57,663 nucleotides of DNA from Prevotella sp. (GTDB lineage: Bacteria > Bacteroidota > Bacteroidia > Bacteroidales > Bacteroidaceae): contig JAEAMQ010000031.1 of the NCBI GenBank assembly GCA_016901395.1, forward strand, positions 1-57,663, in the 5' to 3' direction. How positions within the stretch are numbered: the first letter of the stretch is position 1; each line of letters begins with the position of its first letter. The notes beneath the pieces are model-generated. The model did no database searches, was not told where the DNA came from, and saw only the letters and a program-made list of their open reading frames with translations. Positions 17,154 through 26,135 of the stretch are shown here, one piece after another. Both the position numbers and the translations under genes were made by a program.

Positions 17154-19595
17154 TTATTCGTTTACTTTCCATTCGATGACGCCGCCCGACTCACCTTTCT
17201 GCAGTTTGGCGACAATACGAAGACCAGTGGTGGTCACGGGGCGGAAGTCCACACTGTTGTATTTGTCCTTCTCGCAACCGTAGGCAGAGTGGTCCTCCAC
17301 CTCTTTCCATTGTCCGGTGGCATCCTTATAATAGAGCGCCCAGCTCTCGGGCACACAGAAATTGCCATCGTAGTGGTCGAAATCAAGCCAGTAGACCTGT
17401 ACATTGCTCACCGTGTAGGGCTTGTCAAACTCGTAGGCGATGCTCTCGGGCGTGCCCCTCTTGAGCCACCAGTAGTGGTAGGGCTTGCTGGTGTCACTGC
17501 TGCGACGGGGTTCCCACTGGTCGTTCACACCCCAGGTTTCCCCTTCGGCCACGGCCGTCTCGGGGGCATCCTTCTGGATAGGGCCACGGTTGAAAAGCGT
17601 GCGGGCACGGCTGGCGATGGTAGACTGCGGCTTCACCCGTGTTGCCAAGGGCGACTCGGGAATCCAAACTTCCATCTCGTCGGCTCCACGGTTGTTCCAA
17701 GTGCTGTAGGGAATGGCTCGGAACGTGACGTTGCGCACCTCTCCATTCTGCTCCACCTCCACGGCCTGACCACTCAGCTCGACGATGCCATTGAGCATGT
17801 CGGCGCGATAGGTAGCCTCAATCGGGGTGCCGCGCAGGATGGCTTTGTTAAACACGGAGCTATCGCCCTGGTCCTTGCCTTCCAGACAGAACATCACCGG
17901 ACCACGTTCCAAGGCCAGCTTGCCACGGTCGTCCTCCACATTATCATTGGCCTGCACACGACGAACATCCATCGGAAGTTCAATCGTCACGCGGTCGCCA
18001 CGCTTCCATTTGCGGTTGATGACCACATAGCCATTGTCCAAATCGGCATCCAACTCGCGTCCGTTGAGCTTCACGCACCACGGTTTCTGGGCATCGACAA
18101 AGTGATAGAGATTGGTGCCCACGGGCCACTGGCGTGCCCATCCGGGGATACGGAAGCGGATGGCATATTGTCCGCCCTTGGTCTGGTCTACGCTCACCGT
18201 GATGTTTCCGTCCCAGGGATAACCGGTAGTCTGCGTGAGTTGCACGCCGTTGATGTCGGCCTTGCCCTGAATATAGAGGTTCACGAAGATATCCTTGCCC
18301 TGTGCGGCATACTGGTATTGGGGCACACTGGCCACAAAACGCGTCACATTGCCCGGACAGCAGGCACACCCAAACCATCTCTGGCGACTGTGCTGTCCCA
18401 TCGATTCGAGCGGATTGTCATAGAAAAACTTGTCTCCGCTCAGGCTCACACCACTGAGCACGCCATTGTAGAGTGCCCGCTCGTAGACATCGACATATTT
18501 AGAATCGCCCGTGGCAAGGAACATACGGTAGTTCCAATACACATTGGCGATGCTGGCGCAGGTCTCCGAATAGGCGGTCATGTTGTTGAGTTCGTAGTTG
18601 GGACCGAAACCCTCGCCCTGTGCCCGGCTGCCGATACCGCCAGTGACATAGAGTTTCTTGCCGGCCATATTGTTCCAGATGCGCTCCAAGGCATGGAAAT
18701 AGGCGGTGTCCTTGGTGAGCGAAGCCACATCGGCCACGCCACTGAACAGATACCCTGCACGCACAGCATGGCCCACGATCTCGTCCTGTTGGAGGATAGG
18801 CTTGTGGTCTTGTGAATACTCATTGAGGCGATGCCCGTCGGTGCCGCGGCCGGTCTCCTCCACGAAATACTTCGCGGTCTCCAGATATTTCTTGTTCCCC
18901 GTCACATTATATAATTTACACAGCGCCATCTCCACGATAGGATGGCCCGACGGACGGTGTATCTGGTTGGGACCGGGACCAAAGGTCTTGCACACCAAGT
19001 CGGCATTCTTGATGGCCACATTGAGGAACGTGCGCTTGCCCGTGGCCTTGAAATGGGCCACCGCCGACTCAATGAGGTGTCCGCTGTTGTACAACTCATG
19101 ACTGTTGATTTTCTCCCATTTGTGCGTGCCCCACCATCCGGAGAGACGATAGCACTTGTTGGTCACGCAGGTGGTGAGATAGCCGTCAGGCTCCTGTGCC
19201 GACGCGATGATGTGGATCACCGAGTCAAGATAATGGTCGAGTTTGGGGTCATAGTGCACCGCCAGTGAGTAGCTCGCACCCTCGATGACCTTGTAGGGGT
19301 CGGTGTCGTCAAACGAGAAGTCGCCCCGATGCTCCCCCTTCTTCAGGCCTCCGGCAATGGCGAAGTTGTCGAAGCGGCCGTTGCGCTCACACTCGCGGAA
19401 GGCCGAAGGTATGGATACCGTGCGGTTGATTTCGATACGCGGTGTCCAGAAATTGTCGTTCAGGTGAACCTGGGTGAACGGAACCTCTACGATGGGTTGA
19501 CTCGTCTGGCTATTAGATTTAGGATTCTGAATAGCGTACAAGGTAGACGAAGCTGAGAAGACAACCCCTAATAATAAAAATGGTTTATGGGTCAT
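17154..19595 (-). CDS. GH127 beta-L-arabinofuranosidase-family enzyme with C-terminal beta-sandwich (PUL 1)
   Basis: An exported enzyme of 813 residues. The frame opens at 19694, but MTHKPFLLLG at 19595 begins a clear signal peptide, so that start is used. The (alpha/alpha)6 catalytic domain spans ~35-450. The residues known in GH127 for zinc binding and catalysis are visible: Glu328 in GEGFGP, Glu344 and Cys346 in YSETCAS, and the cysteine pair Cys412-Cys413 in GCACCPGN. The family cleaves beta-L-arabinofuranosides with a cysteine nucleophile. The last ~110 residues (VQVYWLDFDHYDG...GLRIVAKL) look like an F5/8-type beta-sandwich, perhaps sugar-binding. It leads the SusCD operon and is paralogous to the GH127 gene at 22052. 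Some family members act on other pentofuranosides, so the exact linkage is inference. Confidence 0.9.
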   Translation of the reverse strand: MTHKPFLLLGVVFSASSTLYAIQNPKSNSQTSQPIVEVPFTQVHLNDNFWTPRIEINRTVSIPSAFRECERNGRFDNFAIAGGLKKGEHRGDFSFDDTDPYKVIEGASYSLAVHYDPKLDHYLDSVIHIIASAQEPDGYLTTCVTNKCYRLSGWWGTHKWEKINSHELYNSGHLIESAVAHFKATGKRTFLNVAIKNADLVCKTFGPGPNQIHRPSGHPIVEMALCKLYNVTGNKKYLETAKYFVEETGRGTDGHRLNEYSQDHKPILQQDEIVGHAVRAGYLFSGVADVASLTKDTAYFHALERIWNNMAGKKLYVTGGIGSRAQGEGFGPNYELNNMTAYSETCASIANVYWNYRMFLATGDSKYVDVYERALYNGVLSGVSLSGDKFFYDNPLESMGQHSRQRWFGCACCPGNVTRFVASVPQYQYAAQGKDIFVNLYIQGKADINGVQLTQTTGYPWDGNITVSVDQTKGGQYAIRFRIPGWARQWPVGTNLYHFVDAQKPWCVKLNGRELDADLDNGYVVINRKWKRGDRVTIELPMDVRRVQANDNVEDDRGKLALERGPVMFCLEGKDQGDSSVFNKAILRGTPIEATYRADMLNGIVELSGQAVEVEQNGEVRNVTFRAIPYSTWNNRGADEMEVWIPESPLATRVKPQSTIASRARTLFNRGPIQKDAPETAVAEGETWGVNDQWEPRRSSDTSKPYHYWWLKRGTPESIAYEFDKPYTVSNVQVYWLDFDHYDGNFCVPESWALYYKDATGQWKEVEDHSAYGCEKDKYNSVDFRPVTTTGLRIVAKLQKGESGGVIEWKVNE

Positions 19596-19788
19596 ATCTG
19601 ATATAATGTTGTATTGTTTCGAGGTCAATATCTGATGGTATTGCAAAGTAAGGAAAAAATACATGACAGATATACAAATTTTGTCTAACATCATAGAAAA
19701 ATCGTCTCAAACCGTTATTATTTCTTCTTTTTAGACGATAATAATACGACATGAGACGTTTTTTTTATCAAATAGCAAAGGAATTCAC

Positions 19789-19796
19789 TAACTTTG
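19789..19796 (+). promoter_or_regulatory. Candidate -7 box of the GH97 gene
   Basis: TAACTTTG matches the Bacteroidota -7 consensus 25 bp before the ATG. The -33 position (around 19765) reads TTAT rather than TTTG, so activation by a regulator may be needed. The divergent GH127 start is 194 bp away, so PUL 1 control sites probably lie in 19596-19788. Confidence 0.5.
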
Positions 19797-19821
19797 TAAC
19801 GTACAGAAAAATCTGTCTATT

Positions 19822-21795
19822 ATGAACATCAGGAAACTTTCTTTTTTTGTTTTTCTTTCGTTGAGTCTGTCACTCTCTGCCAAAGAATTTAGTCTCAAAT
19901 CTCCCAACGGTCGGCTTGAGGTGAAGGTCAATTCCGTGCCGCGTCTCACCCTCCAGTTGCAGTTGGACGGACAGCTTCTTATGCCTGCGTCACCCATAGG
20001 CATGACGATAGACGACGGAACGATAGTGGGACAGGGTGGCAAGGTGACTGCCGGGAAGTCGCGCAGCATCGACGAACACATCACGGCGCCCTTCTACCGG
20101 CAAAAGGATTTCAACGCCAAGGCCAACGAACTCACGCTCAACCTCGGCCACAACTTCAGCCTGATCCTTAGGGCTTACGACGAGGGCGTGGCCTATCGCT
20201 TCAGCTACACCGGCCGCAAGGCTATCCGTGTGAAGGACGAGACGGCCCGGTATCAGTTCGGACGCGACCGCAAGGCATGGCTCTCCTACTCGACCAACGA
20301 GAAGAAACCTTTCGCCATGGCTTTCCAGAATATCTATCATGAGACCACACTCGACACGGCCCGGCAGCAGATAGCCTTCCTTCCGGCCACCGTAGACTGT
20401 GGCAAGGCCAAGGTGACGCTGCTCGAAAGCAACATCAATCATTACCCCGGCATGTTTGTCAAGGCCGACGGCGATGCCCTCAACGCCGTGTTTGCCCCCT
20501 ATCCCAAGACGATGGCGCGCTACGCCTGGCGGAGCATGACCTATGTGGCCGACACCGAACCCTATATCGCCCGCATCGACGGCGCACAACAGTTTCCGTG
20601 GCGTGTGCTGGCCGTGACCGAGCGAGATGCCGACATGCCCACCAACAATCTGGTCTATGCGCTGGCCACGCCCAACAAGATGGGCGACACAAGCTGGGTG
20701 AAACCCGGCAAGGTGGCTTGGGACTGGTGGTGTGACTGGAACCTGAAGGGCGTGAACTTCAAGGCGGGTATCAACACCGAAACCTACAAATACTACATTG
20801 ATTTCGCAGCGAAAAACCATCTGGAGTATATCATCCTCGACGAGGGCTGGTACGACTCCAGGAGCGGCGACATCATGCACCCCGTGCCCGCCGTGGACCT
20901 TCCCGCCCTCATCGCATACGGACAGCAGAAAGGCGTGGGCATCGTGCTGTGGGCGGTGTTCAATGTCATGGACGAAAATCTGGAGCAAATCTGCAGCCAC
21001 TACGCCGACATGGGCATCAAAGGCTTCAAGGTCGACTTCATGGACCGCAACGACCAGACCGCCGTGGAGATGGTGGAGCGGTTGGCTGTCAGCTGTGCCC
21101 GTCACCACTTGCTGCTCGATCTGCATGGCATCTACACTCCTGTCGGCCTCAACCGCACTTACCCCAACATCCTCAACTATGAGAGTGTGTTTGGCATGGA
21201 GGAAGTGAAATGGGGCAACATCAAGAACAATCATCCCCTCTACGACGTCACCTTCCCCTTCATTCGCATGATGGCTGGTCCGGTCGACTTTACGCAAGGT
21301 GCCATGCGCAACGGCACACGCCATGACTGGCTGGCCAGCTACACCAAGCCCATCAGCCAGGGCACGCGCTGCCATCAGGCTGCCGAATACATTGTCTACG
21401 ACTCGCCTTTCACCATGCTCGCCGACGCTCCGACAAGCTATGAGGCTGAGCCGGCCTTCACGTCCTATCTCGCTGCCCTGCCCACCGTGTTTGACAATAC
21501 GCGTGTGTTGCAAGGCGAAATCGGACAATACATCGTCACCCTGCGCGAGAGACAGGGCATCTTCTATCTCGGCGGCATGACCAACTGGGACGGACGCGAC
21601 ATCACGCTCGACCTCAGTTTCCTGCCGAAGAACGTCCAGTACAAGGCCTCCATCCTCCGAGACGGCATCAACGCCGACCACAATGCCGAGGATTACCTCC
21701 TCGAACAGCAGACCGTCGATGCCTCCTCACAACTCCATCTCCACATGGCCTCGGGTGGCGGATTCGTCGTTGTCCTTGGTCCCGCAACGAGATAG
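19822..21795 (+). CDS. GH97 glycosidase, retaining type (alpha-galactosidase or beta-L-arabinopyranosidase)
   Basis: A 657-residue exported enzyme with signal peptide ending SLSAKEF. An N-terminal beta-sandwich (~20-290) precedes a TIM barrel (~295-560) and a C-terminal beta-sheet domain. The barrel contains LDEGWYD and KGFKVDFMDRNDQ, where Asp405 is at the position of the nucleophile in retaining GH97 members. Glu454 in YESVFG, 49 residues later, fits the acid/base. Inverting SusB-type alpha-glucosidases instead use two glutamates, so alpha-glucosidase is less likely. Characterised retaining members hydrolyse alpha-galactosides and in some cases beta-L-arabinopyranosides. It is divergent from GH127-SusCD and precedes a second GH127, supporting an arabinose- and galactose-containing plant glycan target. 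Confidence 0.9.
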   Translation: MNIRKLSFFVFLSLSLSLSAKEFSLKSPNGRLEVKVNSVPRLTLQLQLDGQLLMPASPIGMTIDDGTIVGQGGKVTAGKSRSIDEHITAPFYRQKDFNAKANELTLNLGHNFSLILRAYDEGVAYRFSYTGRKAIRVKDETARYQFGRDRKAWLSYSTNEKKPFAMAFQNIYHETTLDTARQQIAFLPATVDCGKAKVTLLESNINHYPGMFVKADGDALNAVFAPYPKTMARYAWRSMTYVADTEPYIARIDGAQQFPWRVLAVTERDADMPTNNLVYALATPNKMGDTSWVKPGKVAWDWWCDWNLKGVNFKAGINTETYKYYIDFAAKNHLEYIILDEGWYDSRSGDIMHPVPAVDLPALIAYGQQKGVGIVLWAVFNVMDENLEQICSHYADMGIKGFKVDFMDRNDQTAVEMVERLAVSCARHHLLLDLHGIYTPVGLNRTYPNILNYESVFGMEEVKWGNIKNNHPLYDVTFPFIRMMAGPVDFTQGAMRNGTRHDWLASYTKPISQGTRCHQAAEYIVYDSPFTMLADAPTSYEAEPAFTSYLAALPTVFDNTRVLQGEIGQYIVTLRERQGIFYLGGMTNWDGRDITLDLSFLPKNVQYKASILRDGINADHNAEDYLLEQQTVDASSQLHLHMASGGGFVVVLGPATR

Positions 21796-21893
21796 CGACT
21801 CCCGCATGAAAGGTTTTCTTCCTGATGAAATGAGGGAATGATTTTTGAACTTAAACCCACTTTCCATGATTTCTTATACATGCGAAGCATGAC

Positions 21894-21975
21894 TTTCCGT
21901 TATTTCCGTTATTTCCGTGAGAAAGAGTTCTCTCCGCGCGAATATCTCTCACGGAAATAACGGAAACAACGGAAA
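21894..21975. repeat. 29-bp inverted repeat with 24-base loop between GH97 and GH127
   Basis: The arm at 21894-21922 (three TTTCCGTTA-type units ending CCGTGAGA) pairs with 21947-21975 with a single mismatch. Each arm is a tandem of TTATTTCCG. The RNA hairpin would be long and stable and is followed by AAAA rather than T, so it is not a classical terminator. It could be a mobile palindromic element or an attenuator that lowers expression of the downstream GH127. Confidence 0.85.
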
Positions 21976-22051
21976 AAAATCTGCAAGTCAGGAGATAGGA
22001 AAGAAATAGAGAACATGACATCTTATCAATAAAACATAAAAGCAATAACCT

Positions 22052-24511
22052 ATGAGAAGATTATTTCTAAGTCTATTGGCCGGTCTACTGGCTGTAGCGG
22101 GGCAAGCCCAAAAGCGCAGCGGCGGATACCCCATCACACCCGTGCCCTTCACCTCTGTGAAGGTGGTGAACAACAGTTTCTGGGGCCAGCGCCTCGAAAC
22201 ATCACGCAAAGTGACCATCCCCCTGGCCTTCAGCAAATGTGAGTCGGAGGGACGCTACAAGAATTTCGAACGGGCGGCACACCCCAGCGACAGCTATGAT
22301 GTGTCCAAACTCATGCCCTTGTCGTTCGACGACACCGACCCCTACAAGACCATCGAGGGAGCGAGCTACATCCTGCAGACCTATCCCGACAACAAGCTCA
22401 AACACTATATCGACTCCGTGCTCGACATCATCGGCAAGGCACAGGAACCCGACGGATACCTCTACACGGCCCGTACGCAGAACCCGAAGAACCCTCACCA
22501 CTGGGCCGGCGACAAGCGATGGAGCAAGGAAGAGGACCTGAGCCATGAGCTTTACAACCTCGGACACATGGTCGAGGGTGCCGTGGCCCACTGGCAAGCC
22601 ACCGGAAGCCGCAAGTTTCTCGATATCGCCATACGCTATGCCGACTGCGTGGTGCGTGAGGTTGGTCCCAACCCGGGACAGGCTTGCGTGGTGCCCGGAC
22701 ATCAGATTGCGGAGATGGCCCTGTGCAAACTCTATCTCGCCACAGGCAACAAGAAGTATCTCGACGAGGCCAAGTTCTTCCTCGACTATCGTGGCAAGAC
22801 CACCATCAAGCAGGCCTATTCTCAGAGTCAGGCGCCGGTCATCGATCAGGATGAGGCCGTGGGCCACGCCGTGCGTGCCGCCTATATGTACTCGGGTATG
22901 GCCGACGTGGCCGCACTCACAGGCGATGCCGACTACATCAAGGCCATCGACCGCATCTGGGACAACATCGTGACCAAGAAACTCTATATCACCGGTGGTA
23001 TCGGTGCCACGAGCAACGGTGAGGCTTTCGGCAAAAACTATGAGTTGCCCAATATGAGTGCCTACAACGAGACATGCGCGGCTATCGGCAATGTCTATGT
23101 GAACTATCGTCTGTTCCTGCTCCACGGCGAGAGCAAATACTACGATGTGCTGGAGCGTACGCTCTACAACGGCCTCATCTCAGGTGTCTCTATGGACGGC
23201 GGCGCATTCTTCTACCCCAACCCTCTGGAGTCGATGGGACAGCACCAGCGTCAGGCTTGGTTTGGCTGCGCATGCTGCCCGAGCAACATCTGCCGCTTCC
23301 TGCCTTCGCTGCCTGGCTATGTCTATGCCGTGAAAGACCGCAATCTCTATGTCAACCTCTTCCTGAGCAACTCAGCGACGATGCAGGTGGGTGGCAAGAA
23401 CGTGACCATCTCACAGACCACCGACTATCCCTGGAACGGCGACATCAACATCCGCGTAGACCAGAACAAGGCCGGCAACTTCGGCATGAAGGTGCGCATA
23501 CCGGGCTGGGTCAAGGGTCAGCCGGTGCCGTCAGACCTCTATTACTACAGCGACGGCAAGCGTCCGAAGTATAGTGTGATGGTCAATGGCAAACCCATTG
23601 AGGCTAACATCACCGACGATGGCTATTGCACCATCCAACGCAAATGGAAGAAGGGCGACGTGGTGAGCGTGCATTTCGACATGGAAGTGCGCACGGTGAA
23701 GGCCAATACCAAGGTGGAGGCCGACCGCGGACAGGTGAGCTTCGAGCGCGGACCTATCGTCTATTGCGCTGAATGGCCCGACAACAACTTCGACATCATG
23801 GGCCTGCTGCTCAACCAGACCCCGCAGTTCAGTCTGGGCACTCTGCCCTACGACGGCTTCCTGGCCAAGGAACAGCAGCCCAAACTCACGCTGTTCCACG
23901 GACAGAACCTCACCACCCTCACCACTGCGGCACAGACGCTGGCCTACGACAAGGATGGCAACCTCACCACGCAGAGCGTACATCTGAAGCTCATCCCCTA
24001 CTTCTCCTGGTGTCATCGTGGTTCGGGCAACATGAAGGTGTGGATGCCACAGAACGTGAGCGCCACCCGTCCGGCTGCTCCCCCAACGATGGCGTCGACG
24101 GCAAAGATCAATGCTTCAAGGCGTACGAGTGCGTTGCGCAGCATCGCCGACGGCCTCGTGCCCGCCGATGAGAACGACCGCACGGCTCCCTATTTCCACT
24201 GGTGGCCCAAGCAGGGCGGCACCGAGTGGATCACCTACACCTTCCCCGAGGCCAAGACCATACAGACTTCCACGGTCTATTGGTTCGACGACCAGCCGTG
24301 GGGCGGTTGCAAGGTGCCCGACAGCTGGACCATCGAATACCAGGATGCCAATGGCAACTGGCAGCCGGTGAGCCATGTGTCGCAGTATCCCGTGAAGAAA
24401 GGCCAGGCCTGTATCGCCGATTTCGACCCGGTGAAGACCACTGCCGTGCGCCTCAACGTGAACCAACCCGAGAAATATTCGTGTGGCCTCTTTGAGTGGT
24501 CCGTACAATGA
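22052..24511 (+). CDS. GH127 beta-L-arabinofuranosidase-family enzyme, second copy (PUL 1)
   Basis: An 819-residue exported protein with a clear signal peptide (MRRLFLSLLAGLLAVAGQAQ). The (alpha/alpha)6 domain (~25-440) contains Glu324 in NGEAFG, Glu340 and Cys342 in YNETCAA, and Cys408-Cys409 in GCACCPSN, matching the zinc-cysteine centre of the family. The middle is beta-rich and the last ~110 residues (YWFDDQPWGGCKVPDSW...) form an F5/8-like domain similar to that of the paralogue at 17154. The two proteins are clearly homologous but diverged, so they may cut different linkages or different positions in one beta-L-Araf chain. It is separated from GH97 by 256 bp holding a long inverted repeat and is followed by a strong terminator. 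Confidence 0.9.
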   Translation: MRRLFLSLLAGLLAVAGQAQKRSGGYPITPVPFTSVKVVNNSFWGQRLETSRKVTIPLAFSKCESEGRYKNFERAAHPSDSYDVSKLMPLSFDDTDPYKTIEGASYILQTYPDNKLKHYIDSVLDIIGKAQEPDGYLYTARTQNPKNPHHWAGDKRWSKEEDLSHELYNLGHMVEGAVAHWQATGSRKFLDIAIRYADCVVREVGPNPGQACVVPGHQIAEMALCKLYLATGNKKYLDEAKFFLDYRGKTTIKQAYSQSQAPVIDQDEAVGHAVRAAYMYSGMADVAALTGDADYIKAIDRIWDNIVTKKLYITGGIGATSNGEAFGKNYELPNMSAYNETCAAIGNVYVNYRLFLLHGESKYYDVLERTLYNGLISGVSMDGGAFFYPNPLESMGQHQRQAWFGCACCPSNICRFLPSLPGYVYAVKDRNLYVNLFLSNSATMQVGGKNVTISQTTDYPWNGDINIRVDQNKAGNFGMKVRIPGWVKGQPVPSDLYYYSDGKRPKYSVMVNGKPIEANITDDGYCTIQRKWKKGDVVSVHFDMEVRTVKANTKVEADRGQVSFERGPIVYCAEWPDNNFDIMGLLLNQTPQFSLGTLPYDGFLAKEQQPKLTLFHGQNLTTLTTAAQTLAYDKDGNLTTQSVHLKLIPYFSWCHRGSGNMKVWMPQNVSATRPAAPPTMASTAKINASRRTSALRSIADGLVPADENDRTAPYFHWWPKQGGTEWITYTFPEAKTIQTSTVYWFDDQPWGGCKVPDSWTIEYQDANGNWQPVSHVSQYPVKKGQACIADFDPVKTTAVRLNVNQPEKYSCGLFEWSVQ

Positions 24512-24532
24512 TTCCTCTCTTATCAAGCCCAA

Positions 24533-24565
24533 GGGCTATGCCGTGGATGCGGCATAGCCCTTTTA
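24533..24565 (+). terminator. Rho-independent terminator after the second GH127 gene
   Basis: A perfect 11-bp stem (GGGCTATGCCG at 24533-24543, its complement at 24550-24560) has a 6-base loop TGGATG and is followed by TTTTATTTT. It lies 22 bp after the stop codon. Confidence 0.9.
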
Positions 24566-24686
24566 TTTTGTCTTTATCTCTTCCTTTGTATTTCTTTGTG
24601 TTTCTTATAGAATAAGATATCTATACTTACAATGGTTGAATGTCTGTGCCTTTGAGTAGCTCTGGAGGTACGCCGTTCTTCCCTAT

Positions 24687-24800
24687 CAACCCCCGAAGAG
24701 GGGTTGTGCTGTTGAGAGGGAAGGGTTGACAAGCGCAGCGAAGGCAACCCCGTCTGACAGTGTTCAATCCCACTCAACCCCCAAAGTGGGGTTGTGCAGT
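24687..24800. repeat. Palindrome-containing repeat, copies 1 and 2
   Basis: CAACCCCCGAAGAGGGGTTG at 24687 and a variant with CAAAGT in the loop at 24775 flank an AAGCGCAGC.A.GGCAA segment. The same segment plus palindrome recurs at 25074-25147. The palindrome has a 6- to 7-bp stem (CAACCCC/GGGGTTG). Confidence 0.7.
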
Positions 24801-24816
24801 TTGACGAGGTAATAGA

Positions 24817-25051
24817 ATCCAGTCCTATAAATATGGGCTAATGCAATAATTGTTTTCTCTCGCAGACGGCGAAGATTAGCTCGAACGATGAGTTTTTAAC
24901 AACGGATTTATCAGATGAAACGGAAACCATACGGCACATTTTGATTTCGCTGAGGGCCGCCAGCGGCCGTCCGATCACACGGAAACCTGCCCACCCTATT
25001 CTGCCGTAAGCTTCTCGGATGAACACCGCGTGTTGGGATTGAGGATGCCGT
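24817..25051. repeat. Duplicated intergenic element, copy 1
   Basis: About 235 bp is nearly identical to 25749-25985, 932 bp away in direct orientation. Identity is highest over the middle ~150 bp and falls off at both ends. No terminal inverted repeats or target duplications were recognised. The minus strand carries a small open frame (24838-25125) conserved in both copies. Confidence 0.85.
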
Positions 25052-25125
25052 AAGGCTTCTGCGGTTGAGAGAGTTGGTAAGCGCAGCAATGGCAAATATG
25101 TCTGACTGCATTTCCCTCCACTCAA
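24838..25125 (-). CDS. Possible micro-ORF in duplicated element, copy 1 (unrecognised)
   Basis: A 95-residue frame. Its C-terminal ~53 residues (from IGWAGFRVIGRPLAAL to CERKQLLH) recur almost unchanged in the second copy, while the N-terminal part does not. In the 31-codon core the copies differ at three bases, all third-position and synonymous. No start codon is shared and no promoter is seen. The upstream half is translated palindrome repeat. It could be a real small protein family with an uncertain start or a chance frame in a non-coding repeat. Confidence 0.25.
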   Translation of the reverse strand: MSGGKCSQTYLPLLRLPTLSTAEALRHPQSQHAVFIREAYGRIGWAGFRVIGRPLAALSEIKMCRMVSVSSDKSVVKNSSFELIFAVCERKQLLH

Positions 25126-25147
25126 CCCCCGAAGAGGGGTTGTGCTG
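25074..25147. repeat. Palindrome-containing repeat, copy 3
   Basis: This is homologous to 24722-24800. GTAAGCGCAGCAATGGCAA is followed ~30 bases later by CAACCCCCGAAGAGGGGTTG and TGTGCTG. It directly adjoins copy 1 of the 235-bp element. Confidence 0.65.
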
Positions 25148-25353
25148 TTTATGAATGGATACAGCGGGGCAGCGGCACAACTTCAAACTCTCAGATTGTA
25201 AAAATCCTCCTTGATTTTTCCTTACATTTACTCACTCATCCTGCCTGTCTTTTCCTTTCTCCTGTCCTCGCCCTCAATTTCCGTCAAAAATCGAAACTTT
25301 ACAACCTATTCATTATCAAGCACTTGTATTTTATTGACAACATCATCGTTTTG

Positions 25354-25415
25354 CGATTCGATAGTGATCGCATTGCGATTAGGTAGTAATCGTCGTCAGA
25401 TTAGGCCTTAAACGC
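25354..25415. repeat. 22-bp-period tandem array, copy 2
   Basis: Units begin at 25354 and 25376, with a decayed third at 25398, exactly 22 bp apart. They share the CGATTMG core and ATCG half-sites with the arrays at 3620 and 55238. The 50 bp before it (25298-25348) align with the leader of copy 1 (CATTATCA..ACTTGTA.TTTATTGACAA). Confidence 0.65.
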
Positions 25416-25748
25416 AACGCCAAAATGGCCTCATCACGCTCTAAAAACAACGTAATGATGCTCAAAAGCCCCCTGTTTTTAATAAAAATCGGGGACGATA
25501 GGCAGATGCAATGGCATTTTCTTGCCTGAAGACCCCGTTTTCATGGCTCATTGGTTTGTGCCAGATGAATGGAATTTTTCGGAAGAATCCGGACAATATA
25601 GCATGTACGGCCACGCCAAACAACAACCACTCCCGACACCCACATCCGTTGATGCCTCATGAGCCGCAACAACAAAGCGAGAGTGCATAATTCTCACACA
25701 AAAGACTTCACAAGGTTAATCTCTACAGAATATAATCATACAATTAGA

Positions 25749-25985
25749 GTCCAGTCCTGTAAATATGGGCTAATGCAATAATTGTTTTCTCTCGCAGACG
25801 GCGAAGATTAACTCATGCGATGTTTTTTTAACAACGGATTTATCAGATGAAACGGAAACCATACGGCACATTTTGATTTCACTGAGGGCCGCCAGCGGCC
25901 GACCGATCACACGGAATCCTGCCCACCCTATTCCACCGTGAACTTCTTGGATGGACACCACGCGTTGAGGTTGGGAACGCCGTAG
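25749..25985. repeat. Duplicated intergenic element, copy 2
   Basis: Second copy of the element at 24817-25051, same orientation. Differences cluster at both ends and in a ~15-bp segment near 25814. Confidence 0.85.
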
Positions 25986-26039
25986 TCGTTCCTCCATAGC
26001 AACAAAAAGGGATTTCCCTATAAGCACATATACGCACAT
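25770..26039 (-). CDS. Possible micro-ORF in duplicated element, copy 2 (unrecognised)
   Basis: An 89-residue frame whose C-terminal ~52 residues match the micro-ORF of copy 1, with changes mainly at its edges (R to G, NSSF to KTSH). The N-terminus differs completely, so if it is translated the functional part is the shared C-terminal half. No family was recognised. Confidence 0.25.
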   Translation of the reverse strand: MCVYVLIGKSLFVAMEERLRRSQPQRVVSIQEVHGGIGWAGFRVIGRPLAALSEIKMCRMVSVSSDKSVVKKTSHELIFAVCERKQLLH

Positions 26040-26135
26040 ATAAGCACCTACGGCGTTACGTATAGAGCCGGCATTCCACCAGCCACTTTACGTGATTTCA
26101 TTGACAGGTCAGAACAGAATGGGGCGGCCAAGAGA

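Larger units (their letters stand above)
24566..26135. other. Gene-poor region between PUL 1 and PUL 2, mosaic of duplicated intergenic elements
   Basis: About 1.6 kb without a firmly supported gene lies between two convergent operon ends. It holds two copies of a ~235-bp element, three copies of a short C/G palindrome, one 22-bp-period array, and a short direct repeat built on GCACATATA at 26022-26047. Nothing resembles a transposase remnant. Confidence 0.7.

Noticed and set aside
19596..19694. Upstream start (ATG at 19694) for the first GH127
   Set aside because: The signal peptide begins at MTHKPFLLLG (19595). A start 33 codons earlier would bury it behind an unrelated hydrophobic stretch.
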